A DNA stretch of 64,000 bases from Macquaria australasica. Its lineage: Eukaryota; Chordata; Actinopteri; Centrarchiformes; Percichthyidae. Made by a program: the position numbers and the translations under genes. A model generated the notes under the pieces. It ran no database searches. It was given only the letters and a program-made list of their open reading frames with translations, and was not told the origin of the DNA. Shown piece after piece: positions 26,501 to 41,100 of this stretch. Location of the stretch: positions 1 through 64,000 of the forward strand of contig SEMN01000457.1 of assembly GCA_005408345.1 (NCBI GenBank). The letters run 5' to 3'. Numbering within the stretch: the first letter of the stretch is position 1; the number at the start of each line of letters is the position of its first letter.

Positions 26501-29500
26501 TATAGGTACCGGTATTCATTTCTCACATTAATTAACCTTATTCTAACAAAAGTCTACAGCCATAATAGCATCTCTGTGAGGCTGACCTTGATAACATTCA
26601 ATTCAATTCAGTTTTATTTAGATAGCACCATATCATAACAAAGTTATCTCAGGGCACTTTAACATGCTCACAATGAAAATGTTAACGTTCAGAACTGTTC
26701 AGGAGACAATTTACTTGAATTTCACTCTTTACGTTTCGAATTGTGGAGATTATTTCCCATCTAGGAAACTTTTGACACCCGAATTTACTTTGGGCAATTA
26801 GGTGCAACTATTGTCTCCACTCTCCATCGCAGGATGAGATGCTCTTTTCTATAGGGAACAGAGTACAGAGTGCTGCACAATACAAATGCACTCAAAAGAC
26901 AGCCATTAAGTTGGACAGCTGAGAGTGAGCACCCTGCTACTTCAACACAGTTGGTGGTCTTGGCTCTCACACTTCATGTCTTGTAGCACTTGAGATAGCA
27001 GATGGAGCCAAAAGACATGAGTGTGTGACTACATGCTGACTACATGCAGTGCATCTTGTAGTGCTCTGATGGTTGTTAAGCAATAAAAAAAAAAGCACAG
27101 AGCTTGCTGTCACTGCACTCGAAAGAAGGGTCGGTCAACTCCAGCACACAGGAGTCCTTTGGTTTATTACACCACCCAGTTCTGCTTCTCCAGGTCGTAT
27201 TTGTCTTGGCAATGGTGCTGCAGTGGGGGTATAAGTGGAGGCCGGCCAACCCTGTCAGGGTCTCTGACTGGCAGAGAGGCCTGGACCTCCATTGAGTCTC
27301 ACTGTGTCTCTGTGGACTGAGCCGTCAGAGCCTTCAGTGTACTCTGAGAGAGCGGCAACACTGAGGCCTTTCACAGCCAGCTCGACCGTGCTCATATAGC
27401 TGGTCAAAAAGCAAGGCAGGGCCTGACCCAGGCATGAGGTCTGGATGGACTCCAGTTACAATGCTTGGCAGATACCTCAGCTCTCATTACAGTCTGTGAG
27501 AGCACTGTGGCCATCTAAATACACTGTCAACACACTGGGAGAGGATTACTCAGCCCTGCCTGAAATAGAAGCCCATTTCTCCCATGTGATCACTGTCTAT
27601 ATAAAATCATTGCACAAGCGCTGCACGTGCGTATCACTGTTATCATGGGAAAACTGTGACTCTGATTTGATTCTCACATTTTCACATAAATCAAAGGATA
27701 AATCCGGTTCATTACATCTTAGGGTCTTATTTTTATTATCCGTTTTAGTGTACAGACTGAATAACTGGTTCAACTTTGAGTAACTGCACTTACCACATAC
27801 TGTTTTCCTGTGCAGTGACAGATTATTACAGATATTTCCGGTGCTCTCACTTTCAGTTTTACCTCCAAATAAAATGATTTGGATAATCTGAATAAACTGT
27901 TGGTTTGTCTGATTGTCTTGTCTGCTCATGTTTTTATGCTCCTTCAAGCATTGTCATAGTGATGTCACCATGTTCCCAGATCTCAACAATTACTTTTCTG
28001 ACTACAATGTTATAATAACCAATGGAAATGATAATCAAAACTCCAAAATAATAAGACCCAAACCGAACAGGATCTCAATTTAAACATATAGACATAGGAA
28101 AAACATGGTGGCTGATGCCAGGTGACAGGTATTATTAAACACCAGTTGAAATTCAGAAAATGGGACTCATGGATGATAATGAGTGTTGGAAGTGTAAAAT
28201 ATTTCCCCTTATTTAAAAAATAAAAAATAAAGCTGACCTTTATTCTTAGCTGCTGAAAACTAAGCTAGTTCCATAGAGGTAGTGATATAACATCAATGCC
28301 ATTACCACAGCTATTGCTTTACATCCCTATGTGGAACTGCTGCTGTATGTTCTCTTTCCTCCTGCCCCCACTTCAACCCAACCGGTCGAGGCAGATGACC
28401 GCCCACCTAGAGCCTGGTTCTGCTCGAGGTTTCTACCTGTTAAAAGGGAGTTTTTCCTTGCCACTGTCGCATAGTGCTTGCTCATGGTGGGAACTGTTCG
28501 GTCTCTGTAAATATAAAGAGTCAGTCTAGACTTGCTCTATTCGAAAAAGTGCCCTGAGATAACTTTGTTATGATATGGCGCTATATAAATAAAACTGAAT
28601 TGAATTGAATTGAATACAAGTACACATACAGCTGGAAAATCTGTTCACTTTAAAGAGCTGGTGTATTTTTTTAAATTGAAAATGTCTTATTATTGAGGCT
28701 GATTTCAGGACATAAAGCTTTTAATGAAGACGTTAGCTGTTGTAAGCGGGAGCATCAAACCTGTAACCTCTATATAGACTGTTGCCACCGTGGCATTGGC
28801 ATCGCCATTCTAGTTTATATGTGTTCACTGAACTGTACCAATTTAGAAATTTGTATAGTCACTATATTAACTAAACAAGTGTTTTCAATGATAGGAAGCT
28901 GGCTGGGAATGTTGTGGTATTAAGACAGGGTGACATTAGCAGTCAGGAATAGACAAAGTATGGTGAGAACGTTGGTCTGAGACAACCTCAAGAGGACACA
29001 TTAACTAAAAAGGATGTTGACGAGCACTCTTAACCAGTGCTACAGCATGGTCCAAATCCTCAAGGGTTCAGTGCAGTCCCAGTTGGATTGTAGTGTGGGT
29101 GTTTGCATTCAGACTTACCCTAAAAGCAGTCCAGTCATCCTCAGAGTTCCTCCATATGTAGAGAGTGGGAAGTCCTGGAGGTCCTGGAGGCCCTGGATCC
29201 CCACTCCTCCCATCCAAGCCTGGAATACCTTGAGAGCCCTAGAGGAGAAAAGATAAAAGGATTAGCATTAAGTAAAACACATATTTCATGAATGGAAAAA
29301 TGATAAAAGATAAGATATCGACCTTTCAGAGTCAAAGCCAACAGCAAAGTTACTTATGCTAACTATTTATAATAAGCAAAGATCCTTGGTTAAACCAAAT
29401 GAAAACCAAACACCCCACCAAACCACTGTGCTCTCACAGATTATCTGATGATTCAAATTAACTCTTCTTCATTTGCTTGTTTGGTTCAGTTTGTTTAGGC

Positions 29501-32084
29501 TGGTGTGAAAACTGCCATACAAACTTGTGCTTGCCAAACAACTGGACCGAGATCGCTTGAAAAGGTGGGTCCAGTTCAAACGACCTCTGCTACGGTTTAT
29601 TCATGATATGAAAGCAAAGCAGACTAACCACAGGATTTTTTGATAGTAGACATGGGGTTTTAACAGGAATTCAAAAGCTAAACTATGATTAAATCAATCT
29701 GCTTATCATGGGAAATATCAGAAAAGAGATCTCCTAAGCAATCTGTATGAGCAATGTATATAATTATGACAGATCATTTGGTAACCATAGTAACACATGA
29801 GTGCTTTACATCTCTATGTGGAACTGTACTGTGCTGCTGTATGTTCTCTTTCCTCCTGCTCCCCCCCCCCCCCCCCAACCCAACCGGTCGAGGCAGATGA
29901 CCGCCCACCTAGAGCCTGGTTCTGCTCGAGGTTTCTACCTGTTAAAAGGGAGTTTTTCCTTGCCACTGTCGCATAGTGCTTGCTCATGGTGGGAACTGTT
30001 GGGTCTCTGTAAATATAAAGGGTCGGTCTAGACCTGCTCTACTCGAAAAAGTGCCCTGAGATAACTTTGTTATGATATGGCGCTATATAAATAAAACTGA
30101 ATTGAATTGAATTGAGTGCGTGCATGCATGAGTGTGGGGATACATTAGAAAGTGAGTTAAAGCAAAGTGAGTTAAAACTTCAGCCACACAGTAACTATCC
30201 CCACAAACACACACTAACAGGCTATTAGGAGACAGAACGCCTCGTTTTCATCCTGTTTGTAGCCGTCCGTCACTATTAATACAATTCTACATGTAAAACA
30301 GGGCCCTTTTCCATGAAGCAGGTTTACTGAGTAAACAGGATAACTTTGCTAACTTGGAACAGGGTGCATGTCTTCTCAGCTGATCACATTTCCATTACGA
30401 TTACTTATAAAACAAATTGAAAAAAAAATGCTTACTTGCTCATGAACATCTTACCTTGTCACCTTTAAATCCAATATAGCCTTCTCTCCCAGCACAGCCC
30501 TGTAAGAACAATATGGCATCGAGCTCACTGTTGTCTCTCCAAGAACTTATTAATGCAATGTGTTTTTAAAAGCAATCACTCTACCCTGCAATTTTACAAG
30601 TTGAATAAAAACCAGTATGAGTCAATATTACGTGGGTTGATGCAACCACTCTGTTTGCACAGAATAACCATAACCTCCATGTACAACCAAAATACAGGCA
30701 CATTAAAGAGAGGTCATTTGGGAAATTACATAAGCCACTCTGGGGAAATTTGCTTTATTGAAAAAAGAAACAGTTTATACTGCGGCTTATATTTTGGTAC
30801 CACCATTGACAAAAGCTATATCTGTTCTAGAGGTTTCCTAAAGTGAGCTTGGAGGCTTCCTTAAGCAGTGGGTCCAGTAAAAAAGTGGTAAAAAAAAAAG
30901 TTTAAAAAAACAACAACGTTTGGCTACCAAAGCAAACAGGTTAATACTATGTATTTCATTAATTTGATCCATAGACAAAAAGAAATGTAAAAACAACAGT
31001 TTGTGGTTTAGGAGTTACATGCTGTAACAATTTATTTGGCAAACAACGTGACTGTGAGCTTCCCAAAACTCTTATCGTCACATTGAGGTTGCCAGGTTTG
31101 GTACCATCATGTCTGTACCTCTGCTAAGACCTGAGCTCACCGACTGTATCTGGCAAACCACACTATAGCTGGAGAGTCTGCACTAAAGTGAAGACCTGAT
31201 GAATAAACTGTTGTTCTTAATGAAATACTGTAGTTACAGCACATAACTCTCACAAAAACCAAAATTGTTTTTTCCATATGACTGTGGATCTCACAAATGA
31301 GAAACAATGTGCTTTAAAGTGAGCTTTAAAGCTGTTGGTAGGCGTATTTTTGAACTTTAGACAGAGCCAGGCTAGATGTTGCCACCTGCTTCCTGTCTTT
31401 ATGCTAAGCTAGGCTAACCACAACCAGACTGCATCTCCCTACTTGACACACAGACATGAGATTGATATCCATCCTCTCATCTCACTCTTGGAAAGAAATT
31501 GAATAAGCGTATTTCTCAAAATGTTGAACTGTTTTTTAATTTCAACACAATCCAATTTGAATAAAATGACACTGAATTAAATAAACTCTGTTAGAGAACG
31601 GATAAGAATAACCCTGAGTTTACATGTTTGTAGGAAGTTTAAGTGCAAAAACATGGAAACATCTATCTCTGGACCAGTTACACTAATGATTGAGCAGTTG
31701 TACAATTCTTTACTCCAGTTATTATTCCAGTGAGTAATGAATGAAAACAGGGCCTATCTTGACTGTCTTCCTGCTAAATTCAGTTAAAAACTTAGAAAAC
31801 TTGCATTTGCATTGTTTCCAAAGCTCCCACTTATGATCACAACTTAAGGGAACATTCATTTGCAATTATAAATATAGAATATCACCAGACTTACAGTATT
31901 GTCAACAAATCCCACGTGCAGACCCAAAGAAAAAATGTGTCATACTAAGGGATATTGTGTGTGTATCCAAAGCTTGATTTATCTTCTTCCTCTGTGCCAT
32001 AGAGCTTCATTGTTGTCCAAAAACTATTAAAAACATAAATGACCTACACTGTTGCACTGGGTGACATGTTCCTTCATTACCATG

Positions 32085-32121
<37 letters not shown>

Positions 32122-35100
32122 TAGTTTATATGTAGGATGTACGTCCTTAGTACCAGTGGGTTCGGGGCTGAGAATCACAGACAGGGTGGGGAAGTCAGAA
32201 AGTATTCAGACAGTCAGACTAACACATTGTTGGTTTTGGTCTTTTTATGGAATTTGTTGACAGTAAGAAAAATATAGAAAAACACCCGCCTCATGCCTTA
32301 AGTTAATATTTTTCCCAGTTTTTCCAATACCATGTGAAGGCAGGGTTAATAATAATGGTTTAGAAACTTAATTATATCAAAAGACGGTTCCTGGACTACA
32401 TGCATGTCTAATCAATTCCATCCTAAAGAGATGCTTACTTTTCTTCCCTGTGGTCCGATTATACCTGAAGGACCTTTGTGCATTCGGTAGATTCTCTGGT
32501 GAGATCCATAGATGATGTTCCCTGTTCCAAGAGCAGGTACAGAATGCAATGACTCCCTATGCAGGCTGGAATGCTGCCATTCCTCATTGTTTCTAACAAG
32601 ACTGTTTGTCTCCCAATGTCCCTTAGATGCCATCGATGGTTCCATGTTCTTGTTCTTCAGTAAAGTAATGTTATGAGATTTCACCTCAGAAATTTGTGTC
32701 AGAGAATCAGGTGAGGCTAAGTCAACTACGGTATACAAGGATGTGTCTGCTGCACTTTTTTGGATGATATTTTCATCCAACATTCGGATGCTTGGAGAGG
32801 ATTCAATGTCATGAACTCTTCTGTTTTCATCCTTAGTGGCCAACATGATGTGAGGTTTATCAATAAGTACAAAGCCATGACTTTGGTCACCAGCATCTTG
32901 AGGGGTGGAGTCTAGGAGTGTTCTCTCTAACAGGTGATCCTGAGAGGAGAGACAGAAAAGAAATTGCAATCACACAGTTGTGTGTAATTCTGGAAAACAG
33001 AGAGCAAAAGAGGAGTAGGCTGAGGAGCAGACGAGGTAGGCAGGTTGTATAACATCCCTTACATTCACTGTAATTAAAGACCTTGCTCTCTAGTCATTGC
33101 CTCAGTGTCAGTGCTGCCAAGAAAACCAAGTATAAGGACCCAGAATGTCTGCGGGCTTGTTCAGTAAATACTGAATCACTGTACAGTAAACTGGCTGTCC
33201 GTATTAGAGGGGAAGGTATAAACAGAGGTTAAGTGGGGACACACACTTAACCTCCACACACATTCTCTGTACCCGTACTTTTCAACAAAATCCAACATTT
33301 TAACCAGGAACCTCCCAGTTGAGAGCCTAGTTCTTCTCAGGCCACCCAATTTCATCTACAGCAAGATATCCTGACAACTAATGGTCAGATTGGCATGAAA
33401 CCTGTAATGTAAATTCATAGTCCACAGAGGACTGTTCCTAATGACTTTGGTTATATAGCAGCATTGTCAGGTCAAAATTTCACCTTGAAGAACATGTTTG
33501 CCTGTGACAAGGCATCTTGAAAACTAATGTTCCTGACATTACCTTTGGATATTCATGGTCCCCAGATGATGTTTTCTAATGTTTCTGGTGATCCACTGAC
33601 CTTTCCTCTCACACCATCTTTGGGCCAAAAATGTTCACTTGTACACAAGGAATATCAATTTATAATGGGTAGAATTGCATGAAATTTAATAAGCACATTC
33701 ATGCTCTCCAGAAGACAAACCCTTTCCATTTTGGACACTCCATGAGGAAAAATGTTTGCACATTTGATTGATGCTTATGTGATTGCTCTTTAAAAGCAAA
33801 ACCTCAAATTCAAGTGTAATGTTCTAGAATGTAAGGCACCATGCACATGTGCTGATATAACTCAAGAATCTGGCAGCATCATGACTTTCAAAGTAGGTCA
33901 CTAATACAAGTCTGGAGCTGATAGACTTCAAAGACCACCTGATATAAAAATGAGAAGATAGCGATGCTCATCTGAGTGGCATGAAGAGGAGGCAGAATAC
34001 AGAGGCAAATTCCCCTTATTCAGCAGCACACAATGCTCCTTTGTCCTGGACAAGCTGCCATTGTTGCTGCAGCTCTCTCAGCCAGCAGACACTTGATCGC
34101 TCTGCACCTGACCCTATTTGTCCAGCTAATCTCCCCCACACTGCTCATCGCTGTTGCTCTGACATACTGGGACCCCTGTATAAAATAAGAGAATACAGAG
34201 AATCAAAAACAAAGCAAATCCTAGACCAACACTAGTATAAAGACCAGTTGAGGAGGTACACTGCATCCGGAACTAAATACACAGTGTTTCTTTAGAGATT
34301 ACACAGAGTGACACATTAGATTGGTGATTCTGATCAATTGTGTGCTGTAAATGAAGCATCATAATAAAACACAGACCTTTGATCACTTTTCATCATGAGT
34401 TCCTTTAATATGCCACAAGGTCAATTCTTGGTCCACTCCTGTTCTCTGTATACATGCTGCCCCTTGGCCACATTTATTACCTTGATGTCTTATATCAAGG
34501 TTTTTCAAAGTCTGACAGCCCCCACAAAAACACCCCGTCTACTCTCCCCCATTAGTTTAGCTGTGGGCTACAACTTGAGCCCTGTTTTTTTTTTTTGCCT
34601 ATATTTGTTTACATTTTGGCAAATCTAAAAGTATTAAAAGTATGTCGAATTAGCGATAGATGAAGATAATGATGTCCTTGGAAAGTGTAAGTCATCTTGA
34701 GTCTAAAAATATGTGTATTACGTCAGTTATGATGGTGAGAAGGAGTACAAATTTTGACACAAATTGTGGCAAGTGGCACAATTGTGTTCATCAACAGGAG
34801 CAGTAACTGCTGGTTTATATTTGCCATGTGCAGACTGGATTTAAATACTGTTTTACTTGTGTAGACATGCGAGTGATCAACTTGTGTATACTCTGTGCAT
34901 GGCAAACACAGGATACAGAATAGCCAAAACGTGAGTATAGAGTGCTGCAGGAATGAGTCCTAAAACCTGGAAATGAGTCAGCATTTTTGCACTTCCTGTT
35001 CCCTCGTCTCAAAGTCAGTGTGTTTCTTGAATGGGTTTTTGGTTAGATGCCTGAAATAAGGTCTGTGGTTAACACAAGCTTAAGAGATTTTCACATTTTG

Positions 35101-38100
35101 TTCTACGACATAAAATACGTCAGTAAATACCCCACTGGTGAATTTTGAAGCTTTTACGTGTGGCTAAGTGTCTAAATGAGACTACAGAGGTTGTCGGGGA
35201 CATTAAACGTCATCACGCTGAACACAGAAACTCGTTGTGTTTATACTCACGCTCTTGCCAACTAACTCAAACTTTCCCAAAGGCTTTTGTAGAAGAGGTA
35301 ACAAGTTGGAAGCTTAGTGATGGTGACGTTGAAGTCATGTGACCGTGGTGTAGTTGGTTTATAGCCTAACGTTAGCTTTATACTTCTGCTAATTTCATTT
35401 ACGCTTCAAAAATCATAAAAGTGCTGTTCATTTGTGAAGATTATCTTGCTGAACAAAACGTGTAAGTATCATAAACTTTTGTTTGCCCCAGAGCTTATTT
35501 TCTGCAATAATCCAAAATCTAATGGAAAAATCCAATTGGCTTTTTGTCAAGGGAACCAGGGTGATGCTAACTTCCTGGTTGGCCTATAAAAACACGTCAT
35601 CCCTGTAGCACTCTACTGGGGGAAACTATTTACCTTTCTTTCAGCTTTTGGATGATCTGATGACTGATGTCAATTACAAAAAAATGGGGGGAAGGGTTGG
35701 TTGGGGGAAGGGGATTCCCACATTTCATATATTGGGGGGTATCTGCCATCTCTATGTTGGTAGAAGACAGGCTGCAAGCTAATATTTGCAGCATTATAAC
35801 ATATATAATAACATCACACAACTTCTTCCTTAGCTTCTGAGAGACAACAGTCATTATTTACACAACCAGAAGAGGTCGCTCAGAAATACTGTGTATTTCA
35901 GCAGTTCCTGATTATAACGTGACTGAAACATAACAATCCCACATGCAACGTCAACAAAACTGTCCAATGAATACGTTAGTCCATATAACCAAAAGTCAGT
36001 CCATATGAATTCACGTTTACAACTCCTGGTTCATTTGTAAAAAGCCAGGTTCCCCTTTCCTTCCAGTTCTGCCAGCTTTGAGCAATAATAATCTATATCT
36101 CTCAGTGAGGAAATTATCTCTGCTGGACTACACAGCTGGGCAAACAGAGTCCATCATCTGGAGCTATACATAACGAGCAGGGTGGTTTTGCAGAAACACC
36201 ACTTTGAGGATTTTGCTGGAGGAGGGAGAAGTGCATGGAGATGTGTGTACACAGCACAGAGGGAGGTCAACAGGGAGGTCAAGAGGCGTTAGCAGCATCT
36301 GAGGTCTTTGAGTTGCCCTCACATTGTTGTTCAGTGTGGACAGAGAATTTCGGGCACCAAGTTTTCACTTCAGCTCACGTGCTCTTGCTCTGTGCATACT
36401 GTTTAAGATCATCAAAGAACATCTGATCAGAGACAAAAAAAAAGGCTTACAATTGCACATATGTGCTGGCAGAGAGCAACGTGCTTCATATGGATTGATT
36501 TAAACAGACCTCTACAAATACAGGGCGTTTACTACTGGCTGGAGTATCAAAGAACCATTACAAAATAGCTAAATTAACTCCTACATGTCAAGAACAAGAG
36601 TGTCATTTTAGACACATTTTAAACATGATCCAGAGCAATGGTCAGAACATAAAACCAAGATAACATACAGTATGTCAAAGAAAGGACATTGTTGTGTTCA
36701 CTGAAAGTCGCTTTCTGACTCATTCATACTACCTCAACCTGCATCCCTACACTTTCTGATCTGTTAACAATGACACTCTGACCCATCCCTTGCAGTACAT
36801 ACCATATCCGTCTGTTGCCCATCCACAGTCACTCCCATGTGGAGAGGGTCCTGCAGCCAAAGGCAGCCAAGTACGCACGTTAACATAATCCACATGTCTA
36901 CAGCATGTCCTCGCTCACTGCAGCTGTGCTCGAGTCAAGCAGAGTCTAGAGTCCATATGCAGTCCACTGGTTCTGTCAGAGCAGGAGCTGCAGGCTTTTC
37001 CCCTCCTACAGCTGTCTGAAACTCATAGAGCCAACTGAGACACACCCAGGACTCTGCTGTCATACACACTACACTACATGCTACCACACCCCAAACTACT
37101 CACACAGCCCAGAGGATGATAGATGCTTATCTCTTGTACATAGGAAAGATACTGCTGCTGTCACATCAAAGCCTTATGACATACTGTTATCTCCATTAAG
37201 TAGAGGAATTTTACATCTTTCCCCACTGGTATCTTTCCATGAATGTTATAATCAAATCATTGAAAGTAAGGCAGAGGGTGTGACTAAACAGAATGCCATC
37301 AAAAATTTCTAATGCAAGAATGTATACTGTAGGATGAAAAACATGGAATATACAAAATACAGCTTATTCACAGGGTGTGTAAATTGCTGTCATGGGAGCA
37401 TATTGAGACAAATAAATCAAAGTGAATATGTATAATCTGAAACTACTCAAAACTATGAAATACATGCATTATCAAAACTAACAACATCTAAATCATTGCG
37501 ATGCATGCAGAAAAGCTTCTGCACACAATGTGCAAAACTGTACATACACCAAGAGGAGAAGTTTCTTTCGATACTCACAGCGGGAGTATATGTTGACCTC
37601 TGACATGAGTGTTTAGTATTACTGCCCAGATACTGTTACTTGGATTATTCTGCACTCACTTGAGATGGGAATTGGAGTCACTTTGTTGAATATAAATTGT
37701 AACTGTTCAGGTGTTTGGCAGAATCTTGTTGTTATAAGTTAACTTACTTTTCACCTTACTAAACATTCAAGTACCACATAAGCACATTATAAATGATCCA
37801 AGCAATATTAAATAATGAGGTATGGTTAGATGGCTTTTATGTTAGCTAGTTCACATATGATCACATACATACAGCTCTATTACTTCCCCAATTATTATCA
37901 CTTGGCTATATATTGTGTTAAAGAGTGAAATCCCTCATCAAATAAACAGCCTTAAGTCCCATCACAAATATACACAGTCTAACCATAATGGATCCACTAG
38001 CTCTATAGGATAACTCTGCCAACAAAATGGTAATATAGTATGAGCCCAAAATATATGACATGTGGTTTCTATTACAACACAGGGTTAGGACATTCAGTTT

Positions 38101-41100
38101 TTTCAGGGAAAGTTTACGTCAGGTGTGAAACAGACACAGACTCAACGGCTGCTTACATCAGATTATATGTATTTGCAACATGGTAGTAGTGTTTCTCGTC
38201 TCACTCTGTATTCAGCTGAAGTTGATTTCACCAAATTTCAGGCCACAGAGTATGATCTGAGGTCCAAATGGGCTGAGGTCTGAGATGATAGATAAGAGCT
38301 GCCAATTGAAAAGGGCACAGACATCTGGGATATGGTACAAGTACAGTGCACAGGCCCCACTTTAAACCCACATTGTATTTCCTGTTTTCTCTGCCAAGAA
38401 ATGACAAGTAGCCAGGCTCAGAGCCTTGACTCATACCTCTGTACATATGCCTGCAGATTTACACTACATGTGTCGCCTTCATGGCTCATTCTGAATGATG
38501 CCTGTTTCTGTGCAGCCTCAAATGTAACGCTCATCTGATTACTACTATTAAGTAACTGACAGTAATTTTTAAAAGACATGCATACAAACAAACTTTATTT
38601 TAAATCACTTTAGATCTCTTTCTCCACTGAGTATTCTCCTCTTGTAATAATGTCAGCTCTGTGCCTCCCTTGATCACGTTTAAACGTTCTCGCAATCTGA
38701 GAGACAGACTGGTTCGTTCTGACACTAGAAAGCCACCTAACACTGTCTCCTGGCTGTCTAATCAATCTTCAGGTTTTCTTCCACTGTGGCCACTGTGCAC
38801 AGTGTTCTAACTCATCAGATAACAACTACTTTACTCATCCACGTAGTGATAAAAAAATACACCAATAAATCTTTCATAAACTGCAGCAGCACACATGTTG
38901 TCTACATGCTGAAATGTCCCTGTGGTCTGGTTTATGTTGGACAAACTAAAAGTGCTTTAAAGATTTGCATATCTGAACACAAACTGCAATACACACACAA
39001 AACATGGATTACGCTATTGCTCGGCATTATGCACAGGCTAACCATGGTTCTGCAGCATCATTAAAGTGAGGAATAGAAAACATTTCACCCTCTCCTAGAG
39101 GTGGAGACATTATCAACTCACTGCTCTGTAGAGGCATATTGAATTCACACTCTCAACACAGTGGAGCCTTTTGGCTTAAATGAAGAACTGAACTTGTCAT
39201 GTTTTCTCTAATGTGTTGTACTTGATGGATGCAGCATTTGTATTCTCTGTAATCTAATAATGCGTGTTCTTTTGTCTCTGATGTGGTGTTATTGCATGGG
39301 GTGTGGCACTTGGACATTGACTATGGCAACTCCCACTCTGGGATTCATTATCTAATAGATTTAAAATCCTGTTCAACCAATTATCCAATGACAATTGTAC
39401 ACCTGTTCTAGGTTGACTATATATGTTGTTTGCCTCATGTTATTGTCCATTTTGACTCTGATGAAGACACAGTAGTGTTAGGCACAATTAAAGGCTGCAA
39501 ATCAATCAGCATGCTCCTTTGGAAACTTTATTTAAAACTTTGGCGGTTGGCAGCAGTGTAGCCTACATAAGGCTTCATTTTCCCACATTGCATCAGAAAC
39601 ATTATGACGGCTGAATGATGTTAAATTTACAAATTGGCTTCTAATAAAATAATTGAACTGTTACAATATTGTTGTTCACCATCTTAGTTTAACATGTTAG
39701 CTTGCTAACATTTGCTAATTAGCTCTAGTCAGAATGTACAGCTGAGGCTGATGGGAATGTCTGGGGAAGTATTGGACAAAGTGAAATTTTGACCTGTTAT
39801 AATTCACCCTGACATGAACAACATGAATGCCTGTACAAAATTTCATGGCAATCCATCCTGTACTTGCTGAGATGGTTCAGTGTGGACTGACATTACCATC
39901 CCTAGAGCCACGCTACAAGTGTCTCTAAAACTAACCGGTCCAAACTGAAATTCTGATCAGATAATGTAAAAAATGTGTGCACATGTACTTTGCACAGGAA
40001 CAATACACACCAAGTTTCTTCTTTGTTTTCCATTTATTTATCTTTTTGCACAACCAGCCAGCAACGGAGTCTCCAAAGCTCCAGCAGCATGGTAGTAATA
40101 TTTTGATTTTAATGCTTCTTAACAAAAACGAAAAATAATATAATCAGTTCACCAAATTTTGGCAAGGCACCAAGAGCATGGTGAGTTGTAGGGACTGGCA
40201 GTTGGTTTGAGGAAGGATTGTAATGTTTTTATTTGTGTTTTTATGAATTTATGTCATGTGATTTACTCAAAAGTTTAGTAAAGTGAGTTCAGGTGGATTT
40301 ACCTTCCAGTTTGACTCTTCGATCCTGTCTGAGGTCTCCTCATCCCTACTAATCTGTGATGGCAGATCATTTACTGACAGAAGACTGCATATGAGAGTGA
40401 AGGACTAAGGCTTGTTGCATGCTTCTTACGGTGGGGTCTGCAAACAGACACACGAGTCCGAAAAACCCATGGTGCGTGCCTCTTGAAATGTGAAACATCA
40501 TGGTCTACAGCCACGCAGACTCCACACAGCTCCTTGCTGATGACCCAATCACTTTCTTTTCCGCCTCCTTCCAAAACACACCAGTAATTAGATACAGAAG
40601 AACAAAAAAGTCATGTGCTGTACAATTGCAACAAACACTAGGTTTTAACAAAGAACCGTCACAATCTGCTTTATTCATTTACATCAGCCTTTCGGAGTGC
40701 TGAACGTGGTGGTGTGTGATGGCGCGTGGGTGTCCACACAGAGCATGCTGAGAGCTTAAGCCAGTGGTACCCAAGTGTGAGTTGCAAGATGATTATTAAG
40801 ACAGAAGAAAAATTATGTTCTGCTTTATACATTTAGATTCCATTTTTCTGACTTTTCATTGCTGACATCTTAATTGCTTTTTTCTTCTAAAACTCTAGTT
40901 TTATCTTTTCAGATGAAACAATCAGAGGATTAGAAAAGAAAAATCACTCTTTGGTTGAACTGCTCACAACTGATAGACATTTTCAATCTGTGGCAGACAT
41001 TGCTCCATTTGCAGGGGTCACCAGCCCAAAACGGTTGGGAACCACTGAACTGAGCTCCTATCCATCAGCCATCCAACTGAACTGAACCACATCTTGACCC

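Noticed and set aside
27104..27783. Two plus-strand open frames in a GC-richer part of an intron
   Set aside because: No homology recognised, no splice or start context, and composition not protein-like.
34130..34185. Possible minus-strand exon after TATACAG with VPVCQSNSDEQCGGD
   Set aside because: It stops after 15 codons and the only long alternative frame is unlike any domain; there is no donor in phase with exon 2.
36803..36895. Assignment of the gene to col24a1 or col27a1
   Set aside because: As I recall them, those chains have no minor helix before the main helix, and this gene has 17 triplets plus a V/XI-like linker position.
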